Shown one piece after another: positions 40,151 to 49,415 of a DNA stretch of 64,000 nt. Location of the stretch: positions 87,721 through 151,720 of the forward strand of contig BAXV01000003.1 of NCBI GenBank assembly GCA_001310715.1. The letters are read 5' to 3'. Position numbers and translations under genes: made by a program. This DNA comes from Pseudovibrio sp. JCM 19062. Lineage in GTDB: Bacteria > Pseudomonadota > Alphaproteobacteria > Rhizobiales > Stappiaceae. Numbering within the stretch: position 1 is the first letter of the stretch; the number at the start of each line of letters is the position of its first letter. Below the pieces are notes generated by a model that saw only the letters and a list, made by a program, of their open reading frames with translations, was not told the DNA's origin and did no database searches.

Positions 40151-40875
40151 CAACCCTCTCCCAGCTTACGAATTGTCTGCTGGCGAATACTTTCCACGCT
40201 CTGCATCATTGAGTTCGTACTTTCAAACGCGCGCGTGATTGTGATGAGCTTCGTGATCTCGGAGATTGGATTGATATTTGATCCCTCAACAAATCCCTGA
40301 GCAAATCCGTTTTCTGCAAAGTCCTGCACCGGTTCCGCCACTGCATCAGGGATGACAGCTGAATTGCCCGCCCGACTGAGCTTTGCTTCTTCAGGAATGG
40401 AGAAGAGGCCGAGAACCCCAACTTGACGATCTTCCTGATAAATTGATCCGTCTTTGGCAATCTCTGGTGCCCCGCCAAGTGGATCAAGGATGATGGGTGC
40501 ATTGCCACTGTCGAGGATTGGGTTGCCCTCGATACTTCTAAGAATGCCGTCGACACCAATCTGGAAGCGACCATCACGAGTATAAGCAACGCCATTTCCG
40601 GTTTGCACACCCAGCCAGCCCTTGCCTTCAATGGCAACATCTAGTGAGTTGCCGGTTTGTTTGACGGCTCCTGTTTGTCTTGAGATGTAAGTTTCGCCAG
40701 TTGATGCAAAAGATACCGGATCTTGGCCAGGTCGCTTCACCAGGCTGTCGAATTTGACCTCATCAGCGCGATAACCCGCAGTCTCCATGTTTGCTACATT
40801 CCGTGCGACAGTCTCAAGCCTGCGTTCCAGCGCCATCTGCCCGGAAAGGGAGACGTAAAGAGAAGATACAATCAT
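40150..40875 (-). CDS. flgF: Flagellar proximal rod protein FlgF
   Basis: Axial rod component, 241 residues. The N-terminal rod domain is MALERRLETVARNVANMETA with the ANMETAGYRA box; it has the FlgE/F/G core ending SISEI-type sequence NPISEITKLITITRAFESTN near the C-terminus. The start ATG 40875 has GGAGC before it. It is secreted by the flagellar system without a signal peptide. It is the first gene of the leftward unit, divergent from motA. Confidence 0.92.
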   Translation of the reverse strand: MIVSSLYVSLSGQMALERRLETVARNVANMETAGYRADEVKFDSLVKRPGQDPVSFASTGETYISRQTGAVKQTGNSLDVAIEGKGWLGVQTGNGVAYTRDGRFQIGVDGILRSIEGNPILDSGNAPIILDPLGGAPEIAKDGSIYQEDRQVGVLGLFSIPEEAKLSRAGNSAVIPDAVAEPVQDFAENGFAQGFVEGSNINPISEITKLITITRAFESTNSMMQSVESIRQQTIRKLGEG

Positions 40876-41197
40876 GTTTAAGCTCCAGATCCGAATGACG
40901 TAATGAAGAAGATCAGCTGCTTGAAACTGCGCGGCCCGCATGTGGCCGGATGATCCATGGCGGCACATCTCTCAGAGAGGTGCTCACGATCTGGCTGGCA
41001 TTGCGTACTGCACTGCTGTGTCGGGCATAACAAACCTGTCTACACTCAAATACGATAGGAGGATGCTTCAGATGGCTTGTCTGAACCTGTAGCTGGATAT
41101 GTGGTGATCTGAATTTCTTCACGCCAGTTTCGGACAAGTAAGCCTCGCTACCACAAACTAGGAAAAGTGCTTGTCCGGTAAGTGTGTGGAGCGCAAA
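40876..41197. other. Divergent flgF-motA promoter region
   Basis: About 320 bases between two divergent flagellar operons. It contains CGGACAAG (41131-41138) and its inverted copy CTTGTCCG (41170-41177), which form an interrupted 8-bp inverted repeat. No gene was seen. Confidence 0.6.
41131..41151 (+). promoter_or_regulatory. Candidate flagellar regulatory motif upstream of motA
   Basis: CGGACAAG, eight bases, then GCTAC; 46 nt before the TTG start of motA. The same bipartite pattern occurs before flgB (46889) and flgE (62320). Confidence 0.5.
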
Positions 41198-42088
41198 TTG
41201 AATATTCTAGTCGGTCTCGTGATCGTTATTGGATCCATAATTGGTGGTTATGTTGCTATGGGTGGCTATATGAAGGTGCTATGGCAACCTTTTGAGCTGC
41301 TGATCGTTGGAGGTGCTGCCTTTGGGACCTTCGTGGTGGCAAACACCTTCAAGACGATCAAGGATACCGGACGTGGTATTCAGGAGGCATTGTTGAACGC
41401 CAAGCCGACAAAGCGTGATCATCTGGATACGCTTAGCGTGCTTTACGGGCTTATGAGAACCCTTCGCGCAAAAGGGCGTAATGATGTTGAGCAGATCATC
41501 GATAGGCCTGAAGAAGCTGAACTGTTTCAGCGTTTTCCCCGGGTTCTTGCCAATGTCTCGCTGACAAGTTTCATCTGCGATTACTTCCGTCTCATTGTTA
41601 TCGGAAATGTTCGCCCTCACGAGATTGAGGCGCTGATGGATGAAGAGTTGCACACGCTAGGGCGTGAAGAAATGAAGCCCTATCAGGCTCTCAGCATTGT
41701 GGCCGAAACCCTGCCTGCTTTGGGGATTGTTGCTGCTGTTCTTGGTATCATTAAAGCAATGGGTGCCATCGATCAGGAGCCGGAGATCCTTGGAAATCTG
41801 ATTGGTGCCGCATTGGTTGGTACATTCCTCGGCATTTTCTTGTCCTACGGCATTGTTAGTCCTATCGCAGTCAAGATTAAGGCTGTTCGCGAGCAGCGCT
41901 ACCGTCTCTATATCGAGGTAAAGCAAACGCTTCTTGCCTTTATGAATGGCGCAGCACCACAGATTGCGCTGGAGCATGGTCGCAAAACCATCGGTGCAGA
42001 TGATCGTCCAACAATCGATGAAGTTGAGGTGGAGACGATGACGGCTGGTCATGCTGTATCCGCTGCTGTAGCGGAAGGTGAAGCGTGA
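41198..42088 (+). CDS. motA: Flagellar motor stator protein MotA
   Basis: Proton-channel stator subunit of 296 residues with four helices. MNILVGLVIVIGSIIGGYVAM starts the first, LLIVGGAAFGTFVVAN the second; helices 3-4 are VAETLPALGIVAAVLGIIKA and LGNLIGAALVGTFLGIFLSY, including the conserved prolines. The cytoplasmic loop contains the charged residues contacting FliG. The start TTG 41198 has GGAG 6 nt before it. Unbroken; its stop overlaps the fliM start (TGATG). Confidence 0.94.
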   Translation: MNILVGLVIVIGSIIGGYVAMGGYMKVLWQPFELLIVGGAAFGTFVVANTFKTIKDTGRGIQEALLNAKPTKRDHLDTLSVLYGLMRTLRAKGRNDVEQIIDRPEEAELFQRFPRVLANVSLTSFICDYFRLIVIGNVRPHEIEALMDEELHTLGREEMKPYQALSIVAETLPALGIVAAVLGIIKAMGAIDQEPEILGNLIGAALVGTFLGIFLSYGIVSPIAVKIKAVREQRYRLYIEVKQTLLAFMNGAAPQIALEHGRKTIGADDRPTIDEVEVETMTAGHAVSAAVAEGEA

Positions 42089-43052
42089 TGGATCCGCAAG
42101 AAATAGAAATGAGCGAAGAGATGATCGGCGCTCAGGGTGCCAAGATGGATCTGCCTTCTCGCCTGCTGGATGCGGCGGGACTCGGTGTTGATCGTCTTCC
42201 CATGCTGCACGTGGTCTTTGACCGGATGGCGCGCCAGTACATTGATACGCTTCGCCAGATGGCCGCAACAGCGCCTTATCTGGCCGTTGAATCAGTCTCT
42301 AACGAGCGCATCGGTGATGCACTTGAGCAGTATGAAGATCGCGCTGTTGTCGCTGTCCTTCATGCGCAGGAGTGGGACGCGCGTATCTTGCTCGGTTTTG
42401 ACCGTGCCTTCATCTTCTCCATGGTTGAGGTTCTCCTCGGTGGGGACGGTGAGGAAGAAGCGTTCTTGGAAGATCGCGCATTGACCAACGTGGAACAGCG
42501 GCTCGCCTACCGAATGTTTCAGGAAGCGGCAACAGCGCTGGAGACCGCATTCGAGGCTATCGCCGATACATCGCTTAAAGTTGAGCGCCTCGAGAACCGA
42601 ATGGAGTTCGCGCAGACTGGGCGCAAGAGTAATCCGTGCGTACTTGCGAAGATGACGGCCGAGATCATTGGCCGCGAAGGTGAGATATTCATCATCATTC
42701 CTCAGTCAGTGCTCAATCCGCTGCGCGAAAACCTGACGCAAGTGCTGTCTGGTGAAGTTGCAGGTCGTGATACCCGTTGGACCAAACAGTTCCAGCAGGA
42801 AGTTCAGCGTACCGAAGTCCAGCTCACCGCCATTCTTGAAGAACAGCGCATGACGCTGGAGGAGGTGGCGCAGTTCGAGGTCGGGCTTGTTCTTGAATTG
42901 AATGCCACACCAAAGACTGCCGTCCAGCTCGAATGCAATGGCCAGCCTTGTTTAACTGCCGCCTCGGTCAGGTCGCAGGGTCGTACACCGTCCGCGTAGA
43001 AGAGTTGATCGAGCAGGAAGGGGAACTTCTGGATGATATCTTATCTAATTGA
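42088..43052 (+). CDS. fliM: Flagellar motor switch protein FliM
   Basis: C-ring protein, about 321 residues. The CheC-like middle domain carries ERIGDALEQYEDRAVVAVLH and LLGFDRAFIFSMVEVLLGGD; the C-terminal SpoA domain gives FEVGLVLELNATPKTAVQLE and ends EELIEQEGELLDDILSN. The frame breaks near 42955 (CCTTGTTTA; one base lost before TTTAACTGC). Its stop overlaps the next start in TGATG. Confidence 0.92.
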
Positions 43053-43634
43053 TGGTTTTTTTTACTTTTCGCTCTTGTGATCACCACGTGGCGCGTGGTT
43101 GTCATGTACCGGCAGCTGCAAAAGCTGTCTGGCTATCATGAGGACTATCAACGAATTTTTGACCAAACCTCCGAGGCCATGGACAACGTTGGTCTGTCCT
43201 TGCAGGAGATCCGCGTTCGCGGAGAGGAGATCCTCACTAGCCTTGGTCAGCGGATTGATGAAGCGCGCGAAACCACGGTCGATATCTCAGGTGTAATCCT
43301 ACAAGCGCAAACAGAAATGAAAGCGCTGCAGGAGCATATCGAATGGCTGAGCAAAAAGAGCGATGAAGTCGGAATTAGCTTGAGTGATGCACCGCCAAGA
43401 CCCGGTGGTGATCGCGGACGTCGCTCAGCTGGCGCTTTGAAGTCTGGTGGCCGGTCAAAGAAGAAGACCACAACATCTGGCCTGTCGAATGCAGCGGCAT
43501 TGTTGCTTGCAACCGGCGTTGCTAAGCAACCAGCCTCAGGTAACGAGGAAGGCACCGCAGTCTCTGCAATCGACAATCAGACGTCAGAGTTAGAAAAGTT
43601 TCTTTCGGCCAGAGCGCCACATTCAGATCTGTAA
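43052..43634 (+). CDS. DUF6468 flagellar-operon protein
   Basis: Membrane-anchored protein of about 193 residues typical of alphaproteobacterial flagellar operons. The ATG at 43052 overlaps the fliM stop; reading the T8 run at 43056 as T7 gives a first helix MVFLLFALVITTWRVVVMYR and joins the long frame. It is followed by a coiled coil (about 25-100: KLSGYHEDYQRIF, QIRVRGEEI-type), then a low-complexity Arg/Lys/Gly segment. The function is unknown; the conserved place between fliM and fliN suggests a motor or export role. Confidence 0.75.
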
Positions 43635-43677
43635 ATGTAAAGGACGAAGAAAGTCCTGAAAAGGAGAATGATCCGCA

Positions 43678-44094
43678 ATGAGCAGCTCAAATGAAATGAG
43701 TGACGAAGCCCTCGCACTGCAATGGGAAGCAGCTGCTTCTGAGGCTGAGATGGATATGGACATGGCTGCGCCTGCGTCTACACCGCAGTCCTCCGCAGCA
43801 CAGCCCGGAAAAGGCGTGAGCAACGAGAATGTCGATCGCAATCTGGATGCAGTTCTGGGGATTCCGGTTGATATGCAGGTGGTTCTCGGGTCCGCGACCA
43901 TGCCGGTGGCCAGCTTGCTTAAGCTTGGTCGTGGAGCGGTGATCCCGCTGGACCACCGCGTTGGTGAACCGGTTGATATCGTTGTCAATGGTCGCACTGT
44001 GGCCCGCGGCGAAATCGTGGTTGTTGAGGATGATAACTCACGGTTTGGCGTGTCTCTGACAGAGATCGTGGGCGCAAAAGGCAGCTATAACTAG
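43678..44094 (+). CDS. fliN: Flagellar motor switch protein FliN
   Basis: C-ring component of 138 residues. An acidic N-terminal tail (1-50) precedes the SpoA domain: NLDAVLGIPVDMQVVLGSAT, LLKLGRGAVIPLDHRVGEPV and VVNGRTVARGEIVVVEDDNS. Unbroken, spaced 43 bases after the DUF6468 gene. Confidence 0.95.
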   Translation: MSSSNEMSDEALALQWEAAASEAEMDMDMAAPASTPQSSAAQPGKGVSNENVDRNLDAVLGIPVDMQVVLGSATMPVASLLKLGRGAVIPLDHRVGEPVDIVVNGRTVARGEIVVVEDDNSRFGVSLTEIVGAKGSYN

Positions 44095-44145
44095 CCGCAC
44101 ATGAGCTGTGCTTGATTTAAGATGTGTATCTGAGGCGCGTAGAGA

Positions 44146-45177
44146 ATGAACAGTGTTGTTCCAGCTGAAATGGGAAGCGTTATTTCCAGAAAAAATGGCC
44201 ATCAGAAAGCAGCGGCCCTGCTGTTGGCCATGGGAAGTGACAAGGCAACCCGTGTTCTGAAGCATTTTGACAATGACGAAATGCGGATGATCATCCGGGC
44301 AGCTGCAGATCTGGGCACGGTTCCTGCAAGTGAACTCGATGAGCTGATTGAAGAGTTTATCGAGCTCTTTTCAGGTGGTGTAAACCTGTTCGGTACTGCT
44401 GAAGGTGCCGAGAGCCTCTTGAGAGGAATTCTCCCGGAAGATCAGGTCGCCGAAATCATGTCGGATGTCATGGGGTATTCCAAGCGTTCGATCTGGGACA
44501 AGGTTTCACAAATCTCAGAGCATGTTCTGTCCACCTATCTACAAAAAGAACATCCGCAAACCGCTGCGGTCATTCTCTCCAAGATTTCAGCTAGTGGTGC
44601 CGCCCGCGTGATCTCCCAGATCCCACGTAGAAAGCGCAATCAGATCGTCCGCCGCATGTTGACGCTCAAGCCAATTGTTGAGGACGTCATGGAAGAAGTG
44701 CAGAAAACCCTGCACGAAGACTTCATGGTGAACTTCGCTCGGACTGTGGGCACAGACTCCCACGTTCGTATGGCGGATATTCTCAACAAGATGGAACGCG
44801 ACGACCTTGAGGATACACTAAGCAATCTGCGCGAGGCTCTGCCCAGATCCGCAGAGCAGCTGGATGCATTGCTCTTCACCTTTGACGATATTCAGAATCT
44901 GGATCTGCGCACCAGAACCGCTATCTTTGACGATGTCCCTAGTGAGGTTGTCACTGCTGCGCTCAAGGGCACACCGCCGGAGTTCCGACAGGCAATTCTT
45001 GCAAGCATGGCCTCCCGTGCACGTCGGATCGTTGAAAATGATCTTGCGTCCGGTGAGCCTATGACACAGCGCGAAGTGATGGATGCACGCAGAGAGATCA
45101 CTGATCTTGCGCTTGAAAAAGCCAATGCCGGTGAGATTGATCTTGAGATTGGTCGTGGAGAAGAAGTCTACGTCTAA
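44146..45177 (+). CDS. fliG: Flagellar motor switch protein FliG
   Basis: 343 residues, unbroken. N-terminal domain contacts FliF; the middle domain has EHPQTAAVILSKISASGAAR, the FliM-binding EHPQ motif; the C-terminal torque domain is present (FTFDDIQNLDLRTRTAIFDD) with alternating charged residues that face MotA. It forms the C-ring top with FliM and FliN encoded just upstream. Confidence 0.96.
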   Translation: MNSVVPAEMGSVISRKNGHQKAAALLLAMGSDKATRVLKHFDNDEMRMIIRAAADLGTVPASELDELIEEFIELFSGGVNLFGTAEGAESLLRGILPEDQVAEIMSDVMGYSKRSIWDKVSQISEHVLSTYLQKEHPQTAAVILSKISASGAARVISQIPRRKRNQIVRRMLTLKPIVEDVMEEVQKTLHEDFMVNFARTVGTDSHVRMADILNKMERDDLEDTLSNLREALPRSAEQLDALLFTFDDIQNLDLRTRTAIFDDVPSEVVTAALKGTPPEFRQAILASMASRARRIVENDLASGEPMTQREVMDARREITDLALEKANAGEIDLEIGRGEEVYV

Positions 45178-45230
45178 GCTTCGGCATGACTTCAAAGTCT
45201 GTCAAACCATCTTGAGAAGCGGCAGGTTGC

Positions 45231-46292
45231 ATGTCAGAAGACCAGGATCCCGATAGTAAGACACAAGAGCCCACGGAGAAAAAGGTCCGTGATGCCTTGG
45301 AGAAGGGGAATATTCCCGTCTCCAAGGAGGCGTCTGTGCTTGCCTCCATGCTCGCCTTGCTACTCGTGCTGTCCTTTATCGCCGTCGATAAGGCGCAGGG
45401 ACTGGTCCATTTTCTCAAGTGGTTTTTGGATAATCCCGGAGAAATCAGCTTTGTAAGTGCAGCTGAGCCTGTTCAGTTGATGGCGGCTGTATCCCTTGAA
45501 CTTGTCTGGTTTCTTGGTCCAATCGTTGCCCTTCTGATCTTCTTTGGTCTGGCCTCTTCCTTTATGCAAAACACCCCGCGGCTTGTACTGGATAGAATTC
45601 AGCCCAAGCTCAACAAGATTTCCATAAAGAAGGGCTTGGGAAGGCTCTTCAGTGTCAATGGTGCCATGGAGTTTGTGAAGTCACTTTTTAAGCTGATAAC
45701 GGTGGTCGTGGTCGCCGCAATTGTTTTGAAGTCACAGCAAGCCGTTGCCTTCACTGCAATGTATAATGACCCAAGCCAGCTGCCGCAGGTTATCTTGTCT
45801 GTGGCCATGACGCTGCTCTCAGGCATCTGCGTCGCAACCATCTTCCTTGTGGGTTTCGATCTGGTGCTGGCACGGTTCCAGTGGCGCAAGAACCTGCGCA
45901 TGTCACATCAGGAGCTTAAGGACGAGTTCAAGCAAGCCGAAGGGGACCCGCTGGTAAAAGCGCGGTTGCGCTCTCTTGCACGTGATAGAGCCCGCAAGCG
46001 CATGATGTCATCGGTGCAGGATGCAGCCGTTGTTATCGCAAACCCGACCCACTTTGCCGTTGCGCTCCAGTATGAGCGTGATGGGGATCAGGCGCCACGT
46101 GTTGTTGCGAAAGGGCAGGACCTTATAGCTCTGAAGATCAAGGAGCTGGCTTATATTCATGATGTTCCAGTTATAGAAGATCGACAACTTGCACGTTCAC
46201 TTTACGCCGCTGTAGAAATAGATCAGAGTATTCCAGAGGAATATTATCGCGCGGTAGCAGAAATCATTTCATATGTTTATCTAAAGCGCTAA
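45231..46292 (+). CDS. flhB: Flagellar export switch protein FlhB
   Basis: Membrane component of the type III export gate, 353 residues with four helices and a cytoplasmic domain. The autocleavage site is NPTH in VVIANPTHFAVALQYE; the switch region KNLRMSHQELKDEFKQAEGD precedes it. N-terminus TQEPTEKKVRDALEKGNIPV is a family hallmark. Unbroken. It controls the change from rod/hook to filament export together with FliK. Confidence 0.96.
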   Translation: MSEDQDPDSKTQEPTEKKVRDALEKGNIPVSKEASVLASMLALLLVLSFIAVDKAQGLVHFLKWFLDNPGEISFVSAAEPVQLMAAVSLELVWFLGPIVALLIFFGLASSFMQNTPRLVLDRIQPKLNKISIKKGLGRLFSVNGAMEFVKSLFKLITVVVVAAIVLKSQQAVAFTAMYNDPSQLPQVILSVAMTLLSGICVATIFLVGFDLVLARFQWRKNLRMSHQELKDEFKQAEGDPLVKARLRSLARDRARKRMMSSVQDAAVVIANPTHFAVALQYERDGDQAPRVVAKGQDLIALKIKELAYIHDVPVIEDRQLARSLYAAVEIDQSIPEEYYRAVAEIISYVYLKR

Positions 46293-46331
46293 TAACTTAG
46301 TTTAAGCATATTTCTGCCTTGCGAGGGTGAA

Positions 46332-46781
46332 TTGTCTATAAAGACCGAACTGAAGAAAAATGATCTGTCTGCAGCATCTGAAGATGTTTTGCGCGAGGCG
46401 TTGATCGCAAATGCGATGAAACCAATCGCTGCCGAGTTGCGGTTATGTGACCTGTCTTCCTTGGCGCGTCATATCCTCTCAAACGAGGCCGCAAACCTGA
46501 CTGATCTGCTGGAATCCTCCTCTGAACTCCATTTCAAGCCCGACACGCTGACCTATGCCGGAACCTCATCAATCGACCTCAACTGGAACGGCGGTGTCAC
46601 CGTTTGCCTGCATATGAAGTTTGCCAACAATGGCGTCAATGTCATATTCCATCTGTACTTGCTCTCTTTAAACTCGGCAATTGATGTGAAATTCATCTCA
46701 TTCGAGCAGCCTTGTGAGGATGCTCATGAGAACACAAAACAGCTCGAAGCTGCGCTTTCCGATGCATGCGTCTCGCGGTAG
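46332..46781 (+). CDS. Uncharacterised protein between flhB and flgB
   Basis: 149 residues, unbroken, not recognised. The N-terminal half is helical and charged; residues 60-115 alternate in strands (LHFKPDTLTYAGTSSIDLNW, VTVCLHMKFANNGVNVIFHL), suggesting a small alpha-beta fold; three cysteines. It starts at TTG 46332 with GAGGG before it, 39 bases after flhB, so it probably is the last gene of the motA operon. A CtrA-like box and the flgB motif follow it. Confidence 0.65.
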   Translation: MSIKTELKKNDLSAASEDVLREALIANAMKPIAAELRLCDLSSLARHILSNEAANLTDLLESSSELHFKPDTLTYAGTSSIDLNWNGGVTVCLHMKFANNGVNVIFHLYLLSLNSAIDVKFISFEQPCEDAHENTKQLEAALSDACVSR

Positions 46782-46789
46782 TTCTCATT

Positions 46790-46804
46790 TTAACATTTTG
46801 TTAA
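46790..46804. promoter_or_regulatory. CtrA-like box upstream of flgB
   Basis: TTAA-N7-TTAA, exactly the spacing of the CtrA consensus, in the intergenic region before the flgB operon. It is also a perfect inverted repeat (TTAACA, TTT, TGTTAA), so a hairpin or another regulator is an alternative. Confidence 0.45.
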
Positions 46805-46888
46805 TATAAAATTTTAAATTAAAGATAAATACTTGACTAACTCAGTAAATCTCTTTGGTTTTTGAGAGAAAGTTGATTCCACCAGCTA

Positions 46889-46909
46889 CGGACAAGATTG
46901 CACTGCTAT
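46889..46909 (+). promoter_or_regulatory. Candidate flagellar regulatory motif upstream of flgB
   Basis: CGGACAAG, eight bases, then GCTAT; 35 nt before the flgB start. Shares layout with the motifs before motA and flgE. Confidence 0.5.
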
Positions 46910-46944
46910 CCAATTCAGGCAGTTTTTGTAGCGGAGTGGATTTC

Positions 46945-47325
46945 TTGGAGCCCGTATATCTTTTTAGTTTGGTTTCGCGGCAGAATTCTTGGTTGTCCGT
47001 GCGCCAATCAACAATTTCCGAAAATATTGCGAACGTCGATACTCCTGGTTATGCGAGCAAGGATGTTGAGCCTTTTAAAGATATTCTGGACAAGACCAGC
47101 ATTCGCATGGCGGCGACCCAGTCAGGGCATATCAGCGAGGATGGTTCAAACTCTCGCCGTGTCCGCGTAAACAGCAGTGAAGCATGGGAAGTCTCTGTCT
47201 CTGATAATTCCGTTTCTCTCGAGCAAGAGCTGATTAAATCGGGTGAGGTTGCCAGGCAGCATTCTCTCAATACCCAGCTTGTCGGGTCCTTCTACGGTTT
47301 AATGAAGTCCAGCTTAGGGAGATAG
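46945..47325 (+). CDS. flgB: Flagellar basal-body rod protein FlgB
   Basis: Proximal rod subunit, 126 residues, secreted without signal peptide. N-terminal rod motif [20 protein letters not shown] and C-terminal helix [20 protein letters not shown]. The start TTG 46945 (GGAG eight nt upstream) gives [18 protein letters not shown], matching the family start; the longer frame to 46855 is leader sequence. First of a rod/ring operon, five bases before flgC. Confidence 0.92.
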   Translation: MEPVYLFSLVSRQNSWLSVRQSTISENIANVDTPGYASKDVEPFKDILDKTSIRMAATQSGHISEDGSNSRRVRVNSSEAWEVSVSDNSVSLEQELIKSGEVARQHSLNTQLVGSFYGLMKSSLGR

Positions 47326-47330
47326 GGATT

Positions 47331-47750
47331 ATGATTGATCCACTCGTTGCATCTTTGAAAATTTCGTCCTCGGGCTTGAGGGTGCAGTCGCAGCGCATGC
47401 GCATTGTCTCGGAAAACTTGGCGAACGTGCAGTCAACGGGCGATACCCCCGGCGCCAACCCTTATCAGCGTAAGACTATTACTTTTAAGTCTGAAGTTGA
47501 CCGCGCGCTCGGTGCCAATCTGGTTGAAGTTAAAAACATTGGCACGGATAAGGGTGATTACCGTATCGAGTTTGATCCGTCGCACCCCGCTGCGGATGGG
47601 AACGGCAACGTAAAATACCCAAATGTGAATACTCTGCTTGAACTTGCAGACATGCGTGAGGCTTCCCGTTCTTATGAGGCCGGTCTGCAAATGATGGTCA
47701 AGTCCAGAGAAATGATTACTCGTACAATTGATTTGCTGAGGAGTAGGTAA
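47331..47750 (+). CDS. flgC: Flagellar basal-body rod protein FlgC
   Basis: Rod subunit of 139 residues, unbroken. [20 protein letters not shown] and [20 protein letters not shown] are at the N-terminus, [20 protein letters not shown] at the C-terminus. The stop overlaps the fliE start (TAATG). Confidence 0.95.
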   Translation: MIDPLVASLKISSSGLRVQSQRMRIVSENLANVQSTGDTPGANPYQRKTITFKSEVDRALGANLVEVKNIGTDKGDYRIEFDPSHPAADGNGNVKYPNVNTLLELADMREASRSYEAGLQMMVKSREMITRTIDLLRSR

Positions 47751-48107
47751 TGGCGGATTTTTTCGGCGCTGAGTTCAGTCTCGCGCGTATCAACGTTTAC
47801 CAGTGGGGTAAATGATGTCTCTTCCGTCTCTCGCACTCGTCAGTACTTGGTGGGTGGTGCCGATAATGCGCAGTCAACTCAACAGGTGCAAGGCAGTTTT
47901 GCTGACACTATGGCGGATGTGGCCCGTGAAACAGCAGGCGATCTGAAAACCGCTGAGGCGACGTCGGTTGCAGCTGTGCGCGGCGAAGTTTCCGCTCAAA
48001 GAGTGGTTGAGGCGGTGATGCAGGCGGAGCTTTCCTTGAAGAGCGCAGTTGCTGTGCGTGATAAGGTTGTTGAGGCCTATCAGGAATTCGCTCGGATGAG
48101 CATCTAA
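47750..48107 (+). CDS. fliE: Flagellar hook-basal body complex protein FliE
   Basis: Joins the MS-ring to the rod; about 118 residues. It begins MAD directly at the flgC stop; the T6 run at 47759 must be T5 to continue into FSALSSVSRVSTFTSGVND. The C-terminal half (SFADTMADVARETAGDLKTA, VVEAVMQAELSLKSAVAVRD) is the conserved FliE domain and is intact. Confidence 0.88.
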
Positions 48108-48130
48108 TTGATTGAAAGAAGGTTTTCCTC

Positions 48131-48919
48131 ATGAAGGCTCTTGCTATTGCTGCGACGGGTATGTCTGCTCAGCAGAAAAACCTCGAAGTTATTTCCAATA
48201 ACATAGCGAATATGAACACCACTGCTTTTAAGGCGTCTCGCGCTGAGTTCTCCGACCTGCTCTATCAGGTGGACCGCGCAGCTGGTGTGTCAAACCGTGG
48301 CGGTGCCGCCCCGGTTCCAGAAGGTGTTCAGCAAGGTCTCGGTGTGAAAACCGCCGCAGTGCGTAAACTGCACTCACAAGGCGCGCTTACACAAACCAAT
48401 AATGCGTTTGATCTGGCGATTGACGGTCAGGGCTGGTTCGAAATTGTTGGCCCTGATGGGGAAGCGCTTTACACCCGTGCTGGCGCATTCAATGTGAACG
48501 GCGAGGGGGCACTCGTAACTCTTGATGGTTATGAAGTGCAACCAGGTATCGCCGTACCCATTGAGGCGGTGAAGGTGACGGTGAACGAAAGTGGAGAAGT
48601 ATTTGCGTCCTTCGCAGACGGAAACCCGGCAAGCAGCATCGGACAGCTAAATCTGACCAGCTTCGTCAATGACGCGGGCCTCAAGGCAATCGGAGGCAAT
48701 CTGTTCCGCGAAACGGAAGCCTCTGGCGCTCCTAACGATGGTATCGCCGGTGAGGGGTCATTCGGCGTTATCCGTCAGGGCTATCTTGAAGCTGCCAATG
48801 TGGATCCTGTGAAGGAAATCACAAGCTTGATTAGTGCGCAACGCGGATACGAGATGAATTCCAAGGTCATTCAGGCTGCCGATGACATGGCTGGAACTGT
48901 GTCCAAGGGCATTCGCTAG
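48131..48919 (+). CDS. flgG: Flagellar distal rod protein FlgG
   Basis: 262 residues, unbroken, the usual size. N-terminus [20 protein letters not shown] with [19 protein letters not shown]; body [15 protein letters not shown]-terminus [20 protein letters not shown]. It makes the drive-shaft part passing the L and P rings encoded just downstream. Confidence 0.96.
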   Translation: MKALAIAATGMSAQQKNLEVISNNIANMNTTAFKASRAEFSDLLYQVDRAAGVSNRGGAAPVPEGVQQGLGVKTAAVRKLHSQGALTQTNNAFDLAIDGQGWFEIVGPDGEALYTRAGAFNVNGEGALVTLDGYEVQPGIAVPIEAVKVTVNESGEVFASFADGNPASSIGQLNLTSFVNDAGLKAIGGNLFRETEASGAPNDGIAGEGSFGVIRQGYLEAANVDPVKEITSLISAQRGYEMNSKVIQAADDMAGTVSKGIR

Positions 48920-48928
48920 GGCACGGTA

Positions 48929-49411
48929 ATGAGTGCTTCTAAGCAGCTGCAAAGCCTGATCGTTTTAACCTTGTTTCTGCCGATGTGTATTACAGCGGCA
49001 TCAGCGGCAAGCCGGCGCGAAGTTGTAAAACTTCCCGTTCCGGCCATGATGATTTATCCGGGCGACAAAATCGAAGAAGGGATGCTTCGTGAGCACGGAT
49101 TTATCAAATCAACGGTGGCGCAGCTTTCCATTGCAAATCGAATGGAAGACGTGGTCGGCCTCGAGGCGCGCAGGACTCTTTTTCCCGGAAAACCGATCCC
49201 GATAAATGCAGTGCAGGACCCGGTTGTGGTGCAGCGAGGTTCTTCTGTGCTGTTGGTTTTCAAAGAAAATGGGTTGGAGATCCGCGCCATCGTTGAAGCG
49301 CAGGAATCCGGTTCCGTTGGCGCAAACATCAGGGCACGAAACCCTGATACCGGTTTAAGTGTTATGGGCAAAGTGCAGGAAGATGGATCTTTGCTGGCTG
49401 AAGGAGAGTAA
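48929..49411 (+). CDS. flgA: Flagellar P-ring assembly chaperone FlgA
   Basis: Periplasmic chaperone of 160 residues for FlgI. Signal peptide (about 1-26, ending ASA). SAF-like domain: MIYPGDKIEEGMLREHGF, VVGLEARRTLFPGKPIPINA and VVQRGSSVLLVFKENGLEIR, then the conserved GxxIRARN-type GANIRARNPDTG. Unbroken. Confidence 0.93.
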   Translation: MSASKQLQSLIVLTLFLPMCITAASAASRREVVKLPVPAMMIYPGDKIEEGMLREHGFIKSTVAQLSIANRMEDVVGLEARRTLFPGKPIPINAVQDPVVVQRGSSVLLVFKENGLEIRAIVEAQESGSVGANIRARNPDTGLSVMGKVQEDGSLLAEGE

Positions 49412-49415
49412 AGTC

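Noticed and set aside
41170..41178. Second CGGACAAG copy on the minus strand as a promoter motif for flgF
   Set aside because: The eight-base spacing leads to CTAGT, not GCTWY, and it lies about 300 bases from the flgF start; treated as the arm of an inverted repeat instead.
47755..47770. Programmed frameshifting at poly-T runs in fliE, the DUF6468 gene and fliP
   Set aside because: Runs of T are common error sites and the same window shows errors at other runs; no downstream stimulatory structure was found. It remains possible but is not needed.
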